33,490 nucleotides of DNA, from NCBI GenBank assembly GCA_029247685.1, contig JAQWKT010000015.1, forward strand, positions 1 through 33,490, written 5' to 3'. The notes beneath the pieces are model-generated. The model saw only the letters and a program-made list of their open reading frames with translations. It had not been told where the DNA came from and searched no databases. The DNA is from Crocinitomicaceae bacterium (GTDB lineage: Bacteria; Bacteroidota; Bacteroidia; Flavobacteriales_D; Crocinitomicaceae). A program made the position numbers and the translations under genes. Positions within the stretch are counted from its first letter, which is position 1; each line of letters starts with the position of its first letter. Below are positions 14,689 through 23,089 of the stretch, in pieces.

Positions 14689-15864
14689 ATGCTAAAAAAA
14701 ACTACTTTATCTCTTTTTTTATTTTTACTTATTTCCTTAAACATAAGTATTTCACAAACCTATCAACGTCAAATGGACTATGATGGAATTAATCGATCAT
14801 TTGTCCTTCATATTCCAGCTAATTATAATGGAACAACATCTGTTCCTCTTCTTTTTGTTTTTCATGGTGGAGGTGGAGTAGCCAACCAATTTATGGCACA
14901 AACTACAGACATGCGACCTATTGCTGATACTGCTGGTTTTATTTTAGTATATCCACAAGCTGCAGTTGATCCAGCTGACGGGAGTAATTCTTGGCTGCAC
15001 AAAAGCCCAACAACTCACAACGATATATTTTTCATAGAAACGCTTATAGATTCGCTGAGTAATGAATATCTGATAGATAATAACAGAGTTTATGCTTGCG
15101 GTTATTCAGAAGGAGGTATATTTTCCTATGAGTTAGGTTGTAGAATAAATAACAGAATCGCAGCATTTGCATCTGTTTCAGGTAGCATGTTGACGGATTC
15201 TTTTAGAAGTAGTTATTATAATTTACCTGTTTGTTCACCATCTCATCCTACAGCAGTTCTGTTAATTCCAGGTACTGCCGACTCTAGCCCTCATTCCAGT
15301 TATAGTGGCTTTGATCCATACTACATGTCGGTTGACGAGATAACAACTTATTGGTCAAGCTATAACAACACAAATCCAAATCCATCCGTTTTTCAAGTTT
15401 CAAATACCAATACCAATGACGGGAGTACAGTTGAAAGACGAATTTGGGAAAATGGAACTAACTGCGTTACTACACAAGAACTTAAGGTAATAGGTGGTGG
15501 GCATGATTGGCCTGGTAGCTTTGGGAACATGGATATTGATGCATCTTCTGAAATATGGAATTTTGTTTCCCAATACAACATGAATGGATTAATTTCTTGT
15601 TCGACTAACTCGATTTCAGAAATTCAAGAATCAATACAAATAAAGGCGTATCCAAACCCCGTTATTAATAATGAACTAAAAATTGAGTTAAACAACTATA
15701 ATTTGTTAGAAATTAGATTTTTAGATGGAAGATTGGTATGGAGTAACTCCTCTTTGACTGCTTCAGATTCATATGCGATAAATACTTCCAATTGGAACGC
15801 AGGAATGTATCTTATTTATCAGAATAAGCAGCAAGTAAAAAAACTATTGGTAGTAAATAATTAA
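14689..15864 (+). CDS. T9SS-exported esterase of the PHB depolymerase / feruloyl esterase family
   Basis: The 391-aa product starts at ATG 14689, giving the signal peptide LSLFLFLLISLNISISQ; the open frame reaches back to 14551 but overlaps the previous gene. Residues about 27-300 form an alpha/beta-hydrolase with oxyanion loop HGGGG (59-63), nucleophile Ser140 in GYSEGG, probable Asp198 in PGTADS and His272 in GGGHDWPG. This is the LpqC/PHB depolymerase pattern. Residues about 318-391 are a T9SS sorting domain (KAYPNPVINNELKI, NAGMYLIYQNKQ). It probably cleaves ester polymers or feruloyl esters outside the cell; the substrate cannot be read. Its stop overlaps the convergent chrA stop by 4 nt. 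Confidence 0.88.
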   Translation: MLKKTTLSLFLFLLISLNISISQTYQRQMDYDGINRSFVLHIPANYNGTTSVPLLFVFHGGGGVANQFMAQTTDMRPIADTAGFILVYPQAAVDPADGSNSWLHKSPTTHNDIFFIETLIDSLSNEYLIDNNRVYACGYSEGGIFSYELGCRINNRIAAFASVSGSMLTDSFRSSYYNLPVCSPSHPTAVLLIPGTADSSPHSSYSGFDPYYMSVDEITTYWSSYNNTNPNPSVFQVSNTNTNDGSTVERRIWENGTNCVTTQELKVIGGGHDWPGSFGNMDIDASSEIWNFVSQYNMNGLISCSTNSISEIQESIQIKAYPNPVINNELKIELNNYNLLEIRFLDGRLVWSNSSLTASDSYAINTSNWNAGMYLIYQNKQQVKKLLVVNN

Positions 15865-16979
15865 ACAAGGCTTAGTAAGTAACCGGCAATAGCACTTAAT
15901 ACAACAATATATGCGCTATTGAGTTTTTTGAAAACAAAAACAGCAATTAAGCTAGCTATAGCAATAATGCTCATTCTCCAATCGCTTAGGGTTTCTTTTC
16001 CCATCTCGAAACAAACCACTAAAATAACAGCAACCGCAGCAATATTAACGGCATCCAAAAAACTTGCAATTGCTTTGTTTTTTCTCATTTTTGGAACAAG
16101 AGGATTCAAAATACCTACAAAAATAAAAGAGGGCAAGAATATTCCAATTGTTGCCACTAACGCTCCCCAAAATCCATGCAGTTGCCATCCAATAAATGTA
16201 GCAGTTGATAAAACAGGTCCTGGGGTAAACTGTCCAAATGCAACGGCATCGATTAACTCTTGTCTAGTTAATAAGTTGTTACTAACAAGCTCTGCATCTA
16301 AAAAAGCAAACAAAACATAGCCACTCCCATATAAAATAGCGCCAACTTTTAAAAAAATAAGGAAAACTTTAAGGCTTCCTACTTTTAAAGGAACGCTGGT
16401 AAGAAATGTTAGAGGCAAGTAGCTGTTAAGAGAATCTTTTCGGTGTTTAATCATAAATAAAAACAAACCTAAAAATCCACACAAAAAGAGCGCTGCTATT
16501 TCATTTAATCCTAAAAGGCAAGCAATTAAAGTGACTGCTCCAAGAAAACCTAACTCAAAGGATTTTAATGCCTTTTTTCCAAGCTTATAGGCAGCCATTA
16601 TAATAATGGATATAACCGCGGGTTTTATTCCATATATAAATGGCTTTACATTTGGCAAATGACCATATTCCACATAAAGCCAGGCAAAGATTCCAGTGAT
16701 GGCAACCGCAGGAAGTATAAAGCAAATACCCGCTACAAATAAACCTTTCCACCCTGCTCTTTCATAGCCGAAGTGCATGGTCATTTCCGTAGAGTTAGGA
16801 CCAGGAATTAAATTAGTTGCCCCAATAAGATCTAAAAAATGTTGTTTACTTATCCATTTTCGTTTGCTAACAATTTCATCTTCCATCATCGCAATATGCG
16901 CAGCAGGGCCACCAAACGAAATGCTTCCTAATTTAGAAAACAGTTTAGCTATTTCTATTAATTTATTCTTAGTACTCAT
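15861..16979 (-). CDS. chrA: Chromate transporter, ChrA/CHR family (long, two-domain form)
   Basis: This 372-aa inner-membrane protein starts at ATG 16979; the frame extends upstream but overlaps the previous gene. It has the two homologous halves of long CHR proteins. Half one (about 10-180) has FSKLGSISFGGPAAH and LIPGPNSTEMTMHFGY. Half two (about 195-372) has FLKVGAILYGSGYV and QFTPGPVLSTATFIGW. The family exports chromate, a sulfate analogue. The DUF6428 stop codon lies one base before its ATG, so translation is coupled, and the Na/phosphate transporter heads the same operon. Whether the true substrate here is chromate or another oxyanion is open. Confidence 0.9.
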   Translation of the reverse strand: MSTKNKLIEIAKLFSKLGSISFGGPAAHIAMMEDEIVSKRKWISKQHFLDLIGATNLIPGPNSTEMTMHFGYERAGWKGLFVAGICFILPAVAITGIFAWLYVEYGHLPNVKPFIYGIKPAVISIIIMAAYKLGKKALKSFELGFLGAVTLIACLLGLNEIAALFLCGFLGLFLFMIKHRKDSLNSYLPLTFLTSVPLKVGSLKVFLIFLKVGAILYGSGYVLFAFLDAELVSNNLLTRQELIDAVAFGQFTPGPVLSTATFIGWQLHGFWGALVATIGIFLPSFIFVGILNPLVPKMRKNKAIASFLDAVNIAAVAVILVVCFEMGKETLSDWRMSIIAIASLIAVFVFKKLNSAYIVVLSAIAGYLLSLV

Positions 16980-16980
16980 G

Positions 16981-17454
16981 TTAACAACAGCCTGATCCGG
17001 GTTCACAAGTTGAGGATGAAGAATTAAGACTCGACAATGAAATATTTTCTTTTTCTTGTTGAGGAATTCCACACTTGTCTTTATCAAGACAATCGGTTAG
17101 CTTATTTAGTAGAATAAAAACATTTCCATTAAAAAAAAGCGAGTATTTTCCGATAGTATCAGACTGATATTCTACTTCTATTTCATAATCATTAAGATGT
17201 AGTTTTGTCTCCGATAACTCAATGACTTCCATTGTTTTTTTTGGACTTAGTCGATGATCAAAATCGTTTGCATGCCATAACTGCATGTTAATAAAATTTT
17301 CTTTTCTAGTTTGCCCTCCACAATCAATAAATCTTTTTTTAACCTCTCCAATTTCGGTAATGTGAAAATGAGGATCAACTTGATTGCCATTTTCAAGATA
17401 AAATGACAAGGATTCAAGTGAATATAAAATGTCTTTAAACTCTGATAATTTCAT
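16981..17454 (-). CDS. DUF6428 family protein
   Basis: The 157-aa cytoplasmic-looking protein shows the family pattern MKLSEFKDILYSLE, HFHITEIGEVKKRFIDCGG, then LWHANDFDHRLSPKK and IELSETKLHLNDYEIEVEY. As I recall, DUF6428 genes in Bacteroidota often sit in arsenic-type operons beside ArsR and an arsenate reductase. Here the neighbours are a phosphate and a chromate transporter. The tail ends CEPGSGCC, a vicinal-Cys motif that could bind a soft metal or arsenic; this is inference. It lies 10 nt after the Na/Pi gene and 1 nt before chrA. Confidence 0.82.
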   Translation of the reverse strand: MKLSEFKDILYSLESLSFYLENGNQVDPHFHITEIGEVKKRFIDCGGQTRKENFINMQLWHANDFDHRLSPKKTMEVIELSETKLHLNDYEIEVEYQSDTIGKYSLFFNGNVFILLNKLTDCLDKDKCGIPQQEKENISLSSLNSSSSTCEPGSGCC

Positions 17455-17464
17455 GATATACTAA

Positions 17465-19627
17465 TTAAATTTCACCAGCCATTGCTTCACTAACATTTAT
17501 TATATGATCTCCGATTTTTTCACAGGATGAAAATAAATCATTGTACATAATTCCTGCTTTAAATTCATATTCGCCTTTTTCCGCATTTTTTAAATAAGAC
17601 TTTCTCAATTGATTTCTTAATTGGTTGATTTCTCTTTCTGCTTTTTTAGCAGAATCAATATTTACATGTCCAAATTCGGAGTTTAAGTTGCCTATCATTA
17701 TCTCAAATGCATTATCTAAAATGTCTAACATGTTATTTATATTATCTCTTTGTTCTGGAAGAAAAAATATCTTTTTTTCTTCTTTTCTTTCAATTGTTTT
17801 AGACATTTGATAATAGATGTCACCAATTCTTTCAAGATCATTAGTTATGCTTAGCATGCTACGAATATGAGAAGAGGAAATTTGACTTATTTCTTGCGTA
17901 GAGACTTTATCCAAATAATTTGCAACTTCCACTTCAACACGATCGGTTATTTCTTCATATTTGATGATTTTATTATACATCTTATTTCTTGTTTTTTTAT
18001 TTTGATCATTTATTAGGATTCTAACAAAACCATTCATTCTACTGGTAACGGAACCAAATTTAGCAACCTCTTTATTGGCTTCTAGTATTGAAACTTCAGG
18101 AAAGCTTATTCCGCCAGCTCCTGTAATGTAATCCAGTTTAAATTCTTCATCAGAATCTCCTTTGGATTTAACTGTTCTTTCAACAAGTCTAACCATATGA
18201 GGAACAAAACCAACTAATACCAAAACATTTATACAATTAAAAAGAGTGTGGAATAATGCAATTCCCTCATTTGCCATTCCAGGATCATTTGGGTTAAATA
18301 CCATGTTATGGCTATTAGACACAATCCAGCCAATTCCATCAAGAAATAAAGGAATAACCAATAGCATCCAAGTAACACCTATTATATTAAACATGGAGTT
18401 AAATCTAGCAGCTCTTTTTGCATGAACATTTCCAATCATTGAGGCCAAGTCTGCAGTTATAGTCGTGCCTATATTTTCACCAAGAACCATAGCACAGGCA
18501 ACTTCAAAAGGAATAATCCCTTTAGCTACCATTGTCATTGTTATTGCCATAGCTGCACTAGAAGATTGAATTACTACAGTAACTAGAGTACCAAGAGCAA
18601 CAAACATTAAATTACTAAAGAATGGAATGTCCTTATAATTAATAAAGAATTGAACAAATGGAGAATCATTATCCAAATCAGGCACCGCATCTTTTAAAAA
18701 CTGCAAACCAATAAATAATATAGCAAAACCAATAATAGCATTTGCTAAATCTTTTGATCTTCTAAAAGTGAAAAATAAAAGAGGTGCACCAAAAGCGATT
18801 AAAACTAATGCATAACTAGAGATGCTTACTTTGAAACCAAGCATTAATACCAACCATGCGGTTATAGTTGTACCTATATTAGCTCCCATCATTACCCCAG
18901 CAGATTGTCTTAAGTTTATTAGCCCTGCATTTACCAAACTAACTGTCATTACTGTGGTTACCGAAGAAGATTGAACAATTGAAGTTGAGCTAAATCCTGT
19001 CAGGATTCCTTTAAATCTATTGGACGTTATAGACCCAAGCATTTTCTTTAATTTTTCCCCAGCAGTTCGCTGCATTCCATCACTCATTATTTTCATTCCA
19101 AAAATAAAAAGACCTAGGGAGCCAATTAAGATAAGCATCTTCATTACGCCCCATCCTCTTTCTGTTTTAGCTTTTACTTTTTTAGACCAAATAACATCTG
19201 TTTTAGAAGTGATTTTATTTGTATCATTCTTATCTATAAGTCCAATATACACCTCATACTTTTCAGCTCCTTGTAAATTTTTTATTTCAAAACTTGTTTC
19301 TTTAAGGTCTATCATTTTTGTATACTTCCATTCACTCCCCTCAAAGCCTTTCTTAGCTCGTTTTGATCCAATTTTAGTGTTATACTTGATGATTATTTTT
19401 TTATCTTTAACTTCATCTAATAAATCGTAATCTAAACTCCATGTAAGTTTTAGTGCCTCTGGTTTAGAATGAGATTTAAGATTGTTAAAAATATCTTTAT
19501 CGATTTTTTTCTTTGCTTTTTTTTCAGCTATTGGATTATTATTATTTTCCTTAATAATAGCATTGCTTTGTGACCAATTGTTTATAGCAAGTGAAAAAGC
19601 AAAAACGATAAATAATATTCTTTTCAT
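17465..19627 (-). CDS. Na/phosphate cotransporter with N-terminal extracytoplasmic domain and C-terminal PhoU-like region
   Basis: This 720-aa protein begins with a signal peptide (MKRILFIVFAFSLAINNWSQ). A fibronectin-III-like extracytoplasmic domain follows at about 55-150 (ALKLTWSLDYDLLD, AEKYEVYIGLIDKND). The NptA/YjbB-type transporter spans about 160-480, with the paired signatures IVQSSSVTT (Q219) and GANIGTTITAW, and VIQSSSAAM (Q354) and GENIGTTITAD. A PhoU-like helical region fills about 540-720. It imports phosphate, and arsenate as its analogue, with sodium. It is the first gene of a three-gene operon with DUF6428 and chrA. The N-terminal extracytoplasmic domain is not part of the minimal family architecture. 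Confidence 0.92.
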   Translation of the reverse strand: MKRILFIVFAFSLAINNWSQSNAIIKENNNNPIAEKKAKKKIDKDIFNNLKSHSKPEALKLTWSLDYDLLDEVKDKKIIIKYNTKIGSKRAKKGFEGSEWKYTKMIDLKETSFEIKNLQGAEKYEVYIGLIDKNDTNKITSKTDVIWSKKVKAKTERGWGVMKMLILIGSLGLFIFGMKIMSDGMQRTAGEKLKKMLGSITSNRFKGILTGFSSTSIVQSSSVTTVMTVSLVNAGLINLRQSAGVMMGANIGTTITAWLVLMLGFKVSISSYALVLIAFGAPLLFFTFRRSKDLANAIIGFAILFIGLQFLKDAVPDLDNDSPFVQFFINYKDIPFFSNLMFVALGTLVTVVIQSSSAAMAITMTMVAKGIIPFEVACAMVLGENIGTTITADLASMIGNVHAKRAARFNSMFNIIGVTWMLLVIPLFLDGIGWIVSNSHNMVFNPNDPGMANEGIALFHTLFNCINVLVLVGFVPHMVRLVERTVKSKGDSDEEFKLDYITGAGGISFPEVSILEANKEVAKFGSVTSRMNGFVRILINDQNKKTRNKMYNKIIKYEEITDRVEVEVANYLDKVSTQEISQISSSHIRSMLSITNDLERIGDIYYQMSKTIERKEEKKIFFLPEQRDNINNMLDILDNAFEIMIGNLNSEFGHVNIDSAKKAEREINQLRNQLRKSYLKNAEKGEYEFKAGIMYNDLFSSCEKIGDHIINVSEAMAGEI

Positions 19628-19871
19628 AATCGTAGTGTATTTTTTACAAATCTAATTATCAAATCTTTTGATATTTAACTTAAATGAAATGTTAACATAG
19701 AGTTAACATGATTTTGAGTTTAAACAATTGAAAACAAGTAGGTTATATATTTGTTTTTAGTGGGGAAAAAAATATTTCTTTAATATTAACTTATGGTTAA
19801 GTTTTTAAAATAGAGTTTAGTATGTAAGTAATTATTATTCCTTTGCGTCAGATATTAAAAATTAAGTTTAC

Positions 19872-20987
19872 ATGAAAAAAATAATACCTATAGTTTTTAT
19901 TTGCTTTATCACTTTTTGTTATTCTCAAGATTTCACAAAAAACCCATTTGGAAAAGGAATTATTAATGTAATGTCTAGCGATTCTTCATGGTCAACAAAA
20001 GTTGCTTTTCGGTTTCAGAGTCGTTATGATGGAGAATTTAATTTTTCGGATAGTAGTTTTTCAAATCGCGCATATGTCAGACGTGCAAGGATAAAAGGTC
20101 ATGGGTTTGCGTTTAGCCCAAAAATTCAATATAAGTTTGAATATGATGTAGCAAATGGACAAGTTTTAGATGCCGTTCTTAAGTGGAATTTTGCTGGAAA
20201 TTGGAGTATTTGGTTTGGACAAACAAAATTACCTGGAAATATTGAAAGAGTGTTTTCTTCTCAAAAATTACAACTCGTTTATCGTTCATTACTAAATAAA
20301 TACTTTACACTTGACCGTGATGCTGGTTTTCAGTTAAGACACAAATTACATTTAGGAAAGACATTTTTAGTGCGTACAAAATTTGCTGTTTCTCAAGGAG
20401 AAGGGCTTAACAGAAAAGCAATGTCTTCAGGAAATGGATATACTGGTAGGGTTGAGTTACTTCCATTTGGAGATTTCACAAAAAAAGGAGACTACTTTGC
20501 TTCCGACCTAAAACGAGAAGATACTCCTAAGCTTATGCTAAGTGTTACTTATGATTTCAACGATAATGCTGTTCGCCAAGGTGGGCAAATGGGAGATGAT
20601 ATAATGGGTTCAACAAGAGATCTACAAAGCATTCAAGCGGATGCACATTTCAAATATAAAGGACTGTCTTTTTTTGGTGAATATGCAAACAGAGTATCAA
20701 CAGACGGTGGACCTATAAACGATTTAAATGAAGCTTACCATACAGGTTCTGCGATAAATCTTCAAACAGGTTATTTATTCAAAAATAATTGGGAACTTGC
20801 AGGAAGATATACGCAGGTTAATTTTGAAGAGGCTACAGGTCTTGATAACTTCACCCAATACACTTTTGGTTTTTCAAAATATGTTGTTGGGCATAATCTA
20901 AAAATTCAAGGGGATTTCGGTATCACTCAAGAAGAAAACAACGAGGATCTAATCTTCATTAGACTTCAAACGGAATTTAATTTTTAA
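19872..20987 (+). CDS. Phosphate-selective porin O/P family protein
   Basis: The 371-aa product has a signal peptide (MKKIIPIVFICFITFCYSQ) and an outer-membrane beta-barrel of the Porin_O_P family. Visible features are the early strand and turn RAYVRRARIKGHGFAFSP, then YKFEYDVANGQVLDAVL, WFGQTKLPGNIERVFSS and a final strand ending in Phe (FIRLQTEFNF). Members form anion-selective pores for phosphate or polyphosphate uptake. It is divergent from the Na/Pi operon across a 244-base intergenic region, so outer- and inner-membrane steps of phosphate uptake may share control. A perfect terminator follows. Confidence 0.9.
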   Translation: MKKIIPIVFICFITFCYSQDFTKNPFGKGIINVMSSDSSWSTKVAFRFQSRYDGEFNFSDSSFSNRAYVRRARIKGHGFAFSPKIQYKFEYDVANGQVLDAVLKWNFAGNWSIWFGQTKLPGNIERVFSSQKLQLVYRSLLNKYFTLDRDAGFQLRHKLHLGKTFLVRTKFAVSQGEGLNRKAMSSGNGYTGRVELLPFGDFTKKGDYFASDLKREDTPKLMLSVTYDFNDNAVRQGGQMGDDIMGSTRDLQSIQADAHFKYKGLSFFGEYANRVSTDGGPINDLNEAYHTGSAINLQTGYLFKNNWELAGRYTQVNFEEATGLDNFTQYTFGFSKYVVGHNLKIQGDFGITQEENNEDLIFIRLQTEFNF

Positions 20988-21007
20988 TAAAAATTAGAAC
21001 AACATGT

Positions 21008-21036
21008 AAAAGGGAGATATTTCTCCCTTTTATTTA
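21008..21036 (+). terminator. Rho-independent terminator after the porin gene
   Basis: AAAAGGGAGA (21008-21017) and TCTCCCTTTT (21022-21031) form a perfect 10-bp stem around a TATT loop, with the T-run inside the right arm. It separates the porin transcript from the SulP gene. Confidence 0.85.
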
Positions 21037-21066
21037 TCAAAAAAAATTAATGTTCTTTTTAATTAA

Positions 21067-21074
21067 TACTTTTG
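21067..21074 (+). promoter_or_regulatory. Candidate Bacteroidota -7 element for the SulP gene
   Basis: TACTTTTG fits the Bacteroidota -7 consensus TAnnTTTG exactly. It lies 28 bases before the SulP ATG and just after the porin terminator. No convincing TTTG -33 element is present, so the call rests on the -7 box alone. Confidence 0.35.
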
Positions 21075-21102
21075 CCCGCTTTGATGCCTTTTATAGTATA
21101 AT

Positions 21103-22680
21103 ATGAAGAAATATTTTAATCTATTTGATTTAAAACAAAAAGTAAATTATAAATCTGAAGTTCTATCCGGTTTAACGGTTGCGATGGCACTAATTCCTGA
21201 AGCAGTTGCTTTTGCATTAATTGCAGGACTTTCCCCATTAACTGGTTTATATGCCGCATTTATCATGGGAATTGTTACTGCAATATTTGGAGGGAGGCCT
21301 GGAATGATTTCAGGGGCAACTGGTGCGATCGCAGTTGTTTTCTTTGGCTTAGTAACTACTTTAAAACAACTTAATCCGTCCATTACTACAGATGAAATAA
21401 CACAATATATATTTGCGACAGTCATTTTAGCTGGTATCATTCAGATAATCGCTGGAGTTTTGAAACTCGGTAAATTTATGCGGCTTGTTCCTCAACCTGT
21501 AATTTTTGGCTTTGTTAATGGACTTGCTGTGGTTATATTTATGTCACAACTTGGACAGTTTACCACCGATAGCACTAATCCAGATGCTCCTTGGATGCAA
21601 GGAAACGACTTGCTTTTATTTGGAGGATTAGTTCTTTTGGCAATGTTAATTATCTGGGGGCTACCTAAAATCACAAAAGTTATACCAGCTGCACTTACTG
21701 CTATATTGGTGATTTTTGCTTTGGTTTATTTTTTAGATATTTCTACCACAACCGTAGGAGACATTGCTTCTATTGAAGGCGGTTTCCCTCCATTAAGTAT
21801 ACCCAACTTGCCATTAAATTGGGAAACTTTTAAATTAATTCTTCCTTATTCAGCAATTGTTGCAGGAGTTGGTTTAATTGAAAGTCTATTAACCTTAAAT
21901 ATTATTGATGAAATAACCCAAACTAGAGGGAGAGGAAATAAAGAAGCTGTTGCGCAAGGAACTGCAAATATTTTATCTGGATTTTTATCTGGAATGGGTG
22001 GTTGTGCAATGATTGGACAAAGTTTAATTAATATTTCTTCAGGAGCTCGTGCAAGATTGTCCGGAATAGTAGCGGCAATAATGTTGTTGGTGTTTATTAT
22101 GTTTGGCTCTAGTTTAATCGAAAAATTACCAATGGCTGCATTAACCGGATTAATGATCATGGTAGCTATAGGAACTTTTGAATGGGCAAGTTTTAGAACG
22201 TTTAACCGAATGCCAAAATCTGATGTTTTTGTAATGGTGGCCGTAACGATTATTACGGTATTGCTTCACAATCTAGCTTTAGCAGTATTATTAGGGGTTA
22301 TCATCTCTGCTTTGGTTTTCTCATGGGACAATGCGAAACGAATTAGAGCTCGTAAACATATCGACGAAAATGGTGTTAAACATTATGAAATATATGGCCC
22401 ATTGTTTTTTGGTTCTATTGGAGTATTTAATGAAAAATTTGATGTTAAAAATGACCCAAAAGAAGTAATTATTGATTTTGCAGAAAGTAGAGTAGTGGAT
22501 ATGTCTGCAATTGAAGCGCTTAATAAAGTCACCGAAAGATATAAAAAAGCTGGTAAAAAAGTAGTACTTAAACACTTAAGTAAAGATTGTTCAAGATTAT
22601 TAAAAAATGCAGAGAAGATTATAGACATTAATGTATTAGAAGATCCAACTTATAAACTTATTTCGGATAAGCTATCTTAA
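21103..22680 (+). CDS. SulP (SLC26) family inorganic anion transporter with STAS domain
   Basis: The 525-aa inner-membrane protein begins with the cytoplasmic segment and SulP signature SEVLSGLTVAMALIPEAVAF. It continues with GLYAAFIMGIVTAIFGGRPG and MISGATGAIAVVF. About 12-14 helices run to about residue 405, including the family motif region GTANILSGFLSGMGGCAMIG. A C-terminal STAS domain covers about 425-525 (EVIIDFAESRVVDMSAIEAL). Members move sulfate, bicarbonate or other anions; with phosphate and chromate transporters nearby, sulfate is the likeliest, but bicarbonate cannot be excluded. It has its own candidate promoter, and a small orphan gene follows 43 nt downstream. Confidence 0.93.
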   Translation: MKKYFNLFDLKQKVNYKSEVLSGLTVAMALIPEAVAFALIAGLSPLTGLYAAFIMGIVTAIFGGRPGMISGATGAIAVVFFGLVTTLKQLNPSITTDEITQYIFATVILAGIIQIIAGVLKLGKFMRLVPQPVIFGFVNGLAVVIFMSQLGQFTTDSTNPDAPWMQGNDLLLFGGLVLLAMLIIWGLPKITKVIPAALTAILVIFALVYFLDISTTTVGDIASIEGGFPPLSIPNLPLNWETFKLILPYSAIVAGVGLIESLLTLNIIDEITQTRGRGNKEAVAQGTANILSGFLSGMGGCAMIGQSLINISSGARARLSGIVAAIMLLVFIMFGSSLIEKLPMAALTGLMIMVAIGTFEWASFRTFNRMPKSDVFVMVAVTIITVLLHNLALAVLLGVIISALVFSWDNAKRIRARKHIDENGVKHYEIYGPLFFGSIGVFNEKFDVKNDPKEVIIDFAESRVVDMSAIEALNKVTERYKKAGKKVVLKHLSKDCSRLLKNAEKIIDINVLEDPTYKLISDKLS

Positions 22681-22723
22681 TTTTTTTTACTAACTTAATG
22701 GTGTCAATGAATCATTCATAACT

Positions 22724-22987
22724 ATGAAAAGAACCATTAAGTGTTTTCAAGACTTCACGAGTATTCAACAGAACCAAATTTATAAGCTATTTGAAAGTGG
22801 TGAATTAGAAAGAGTTCGATTTCCTTTTCAAAATGATATTGCGGATGGCGTTATTTTTAATCAAGAAGAAATAATGTATTTAATCCCTTTAAAAGGGATT
22901 AAATTATCTAAACATAAAATTACGCCTGAGGAAATAAAGATGCCAAAAATTTCTGTTGAGTATCAACATAAAGGAGAAACGGAATAA
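22724..22987 (+). CDS. Hypothetical small protein, 87 aa
   Basis: The protein is soluble and basic, without signal peptide or membrane segment. It starts MKRTIKCFQDFTSIQQNQIY and ends in a charged tail. It contains a compact hydrophobic segment, IMYLIPLKGIKLSKHK. No family is recognised. It lies 43 nt after the SulP gene on the same strand and could be co-transcribed, but nothing in it points to a transport role. Confidence 0.6.
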   Translation: MKRTIKCFQDFTSIQQNQIYKLFESGELERVRFPFQNDIADGVIFNQEEIMYLIPLKGIKLSKHKITPEEIKMPKISVEYQHKGETE

Positions 22988-23089
22988 TCGTTTTTACTTA
23001 ATTTAAGATTAATGCATTTTTAATGCAATATATACCCCTTTGCTTTTTGTTCTTGAAATACATTTTTTACTTTTATAAAAAATTAACCC

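Noticed and set aside
19700..19860. Pho-box or shared operator between the Na/Pi operon and the porin gene
   Set aside because: A TATATTTG (19746-19753) and a near-match ending CCTTTG (to 19845) exist, but no repeated operator half-sites are visible and -33 spacing is off. Not reported as features.
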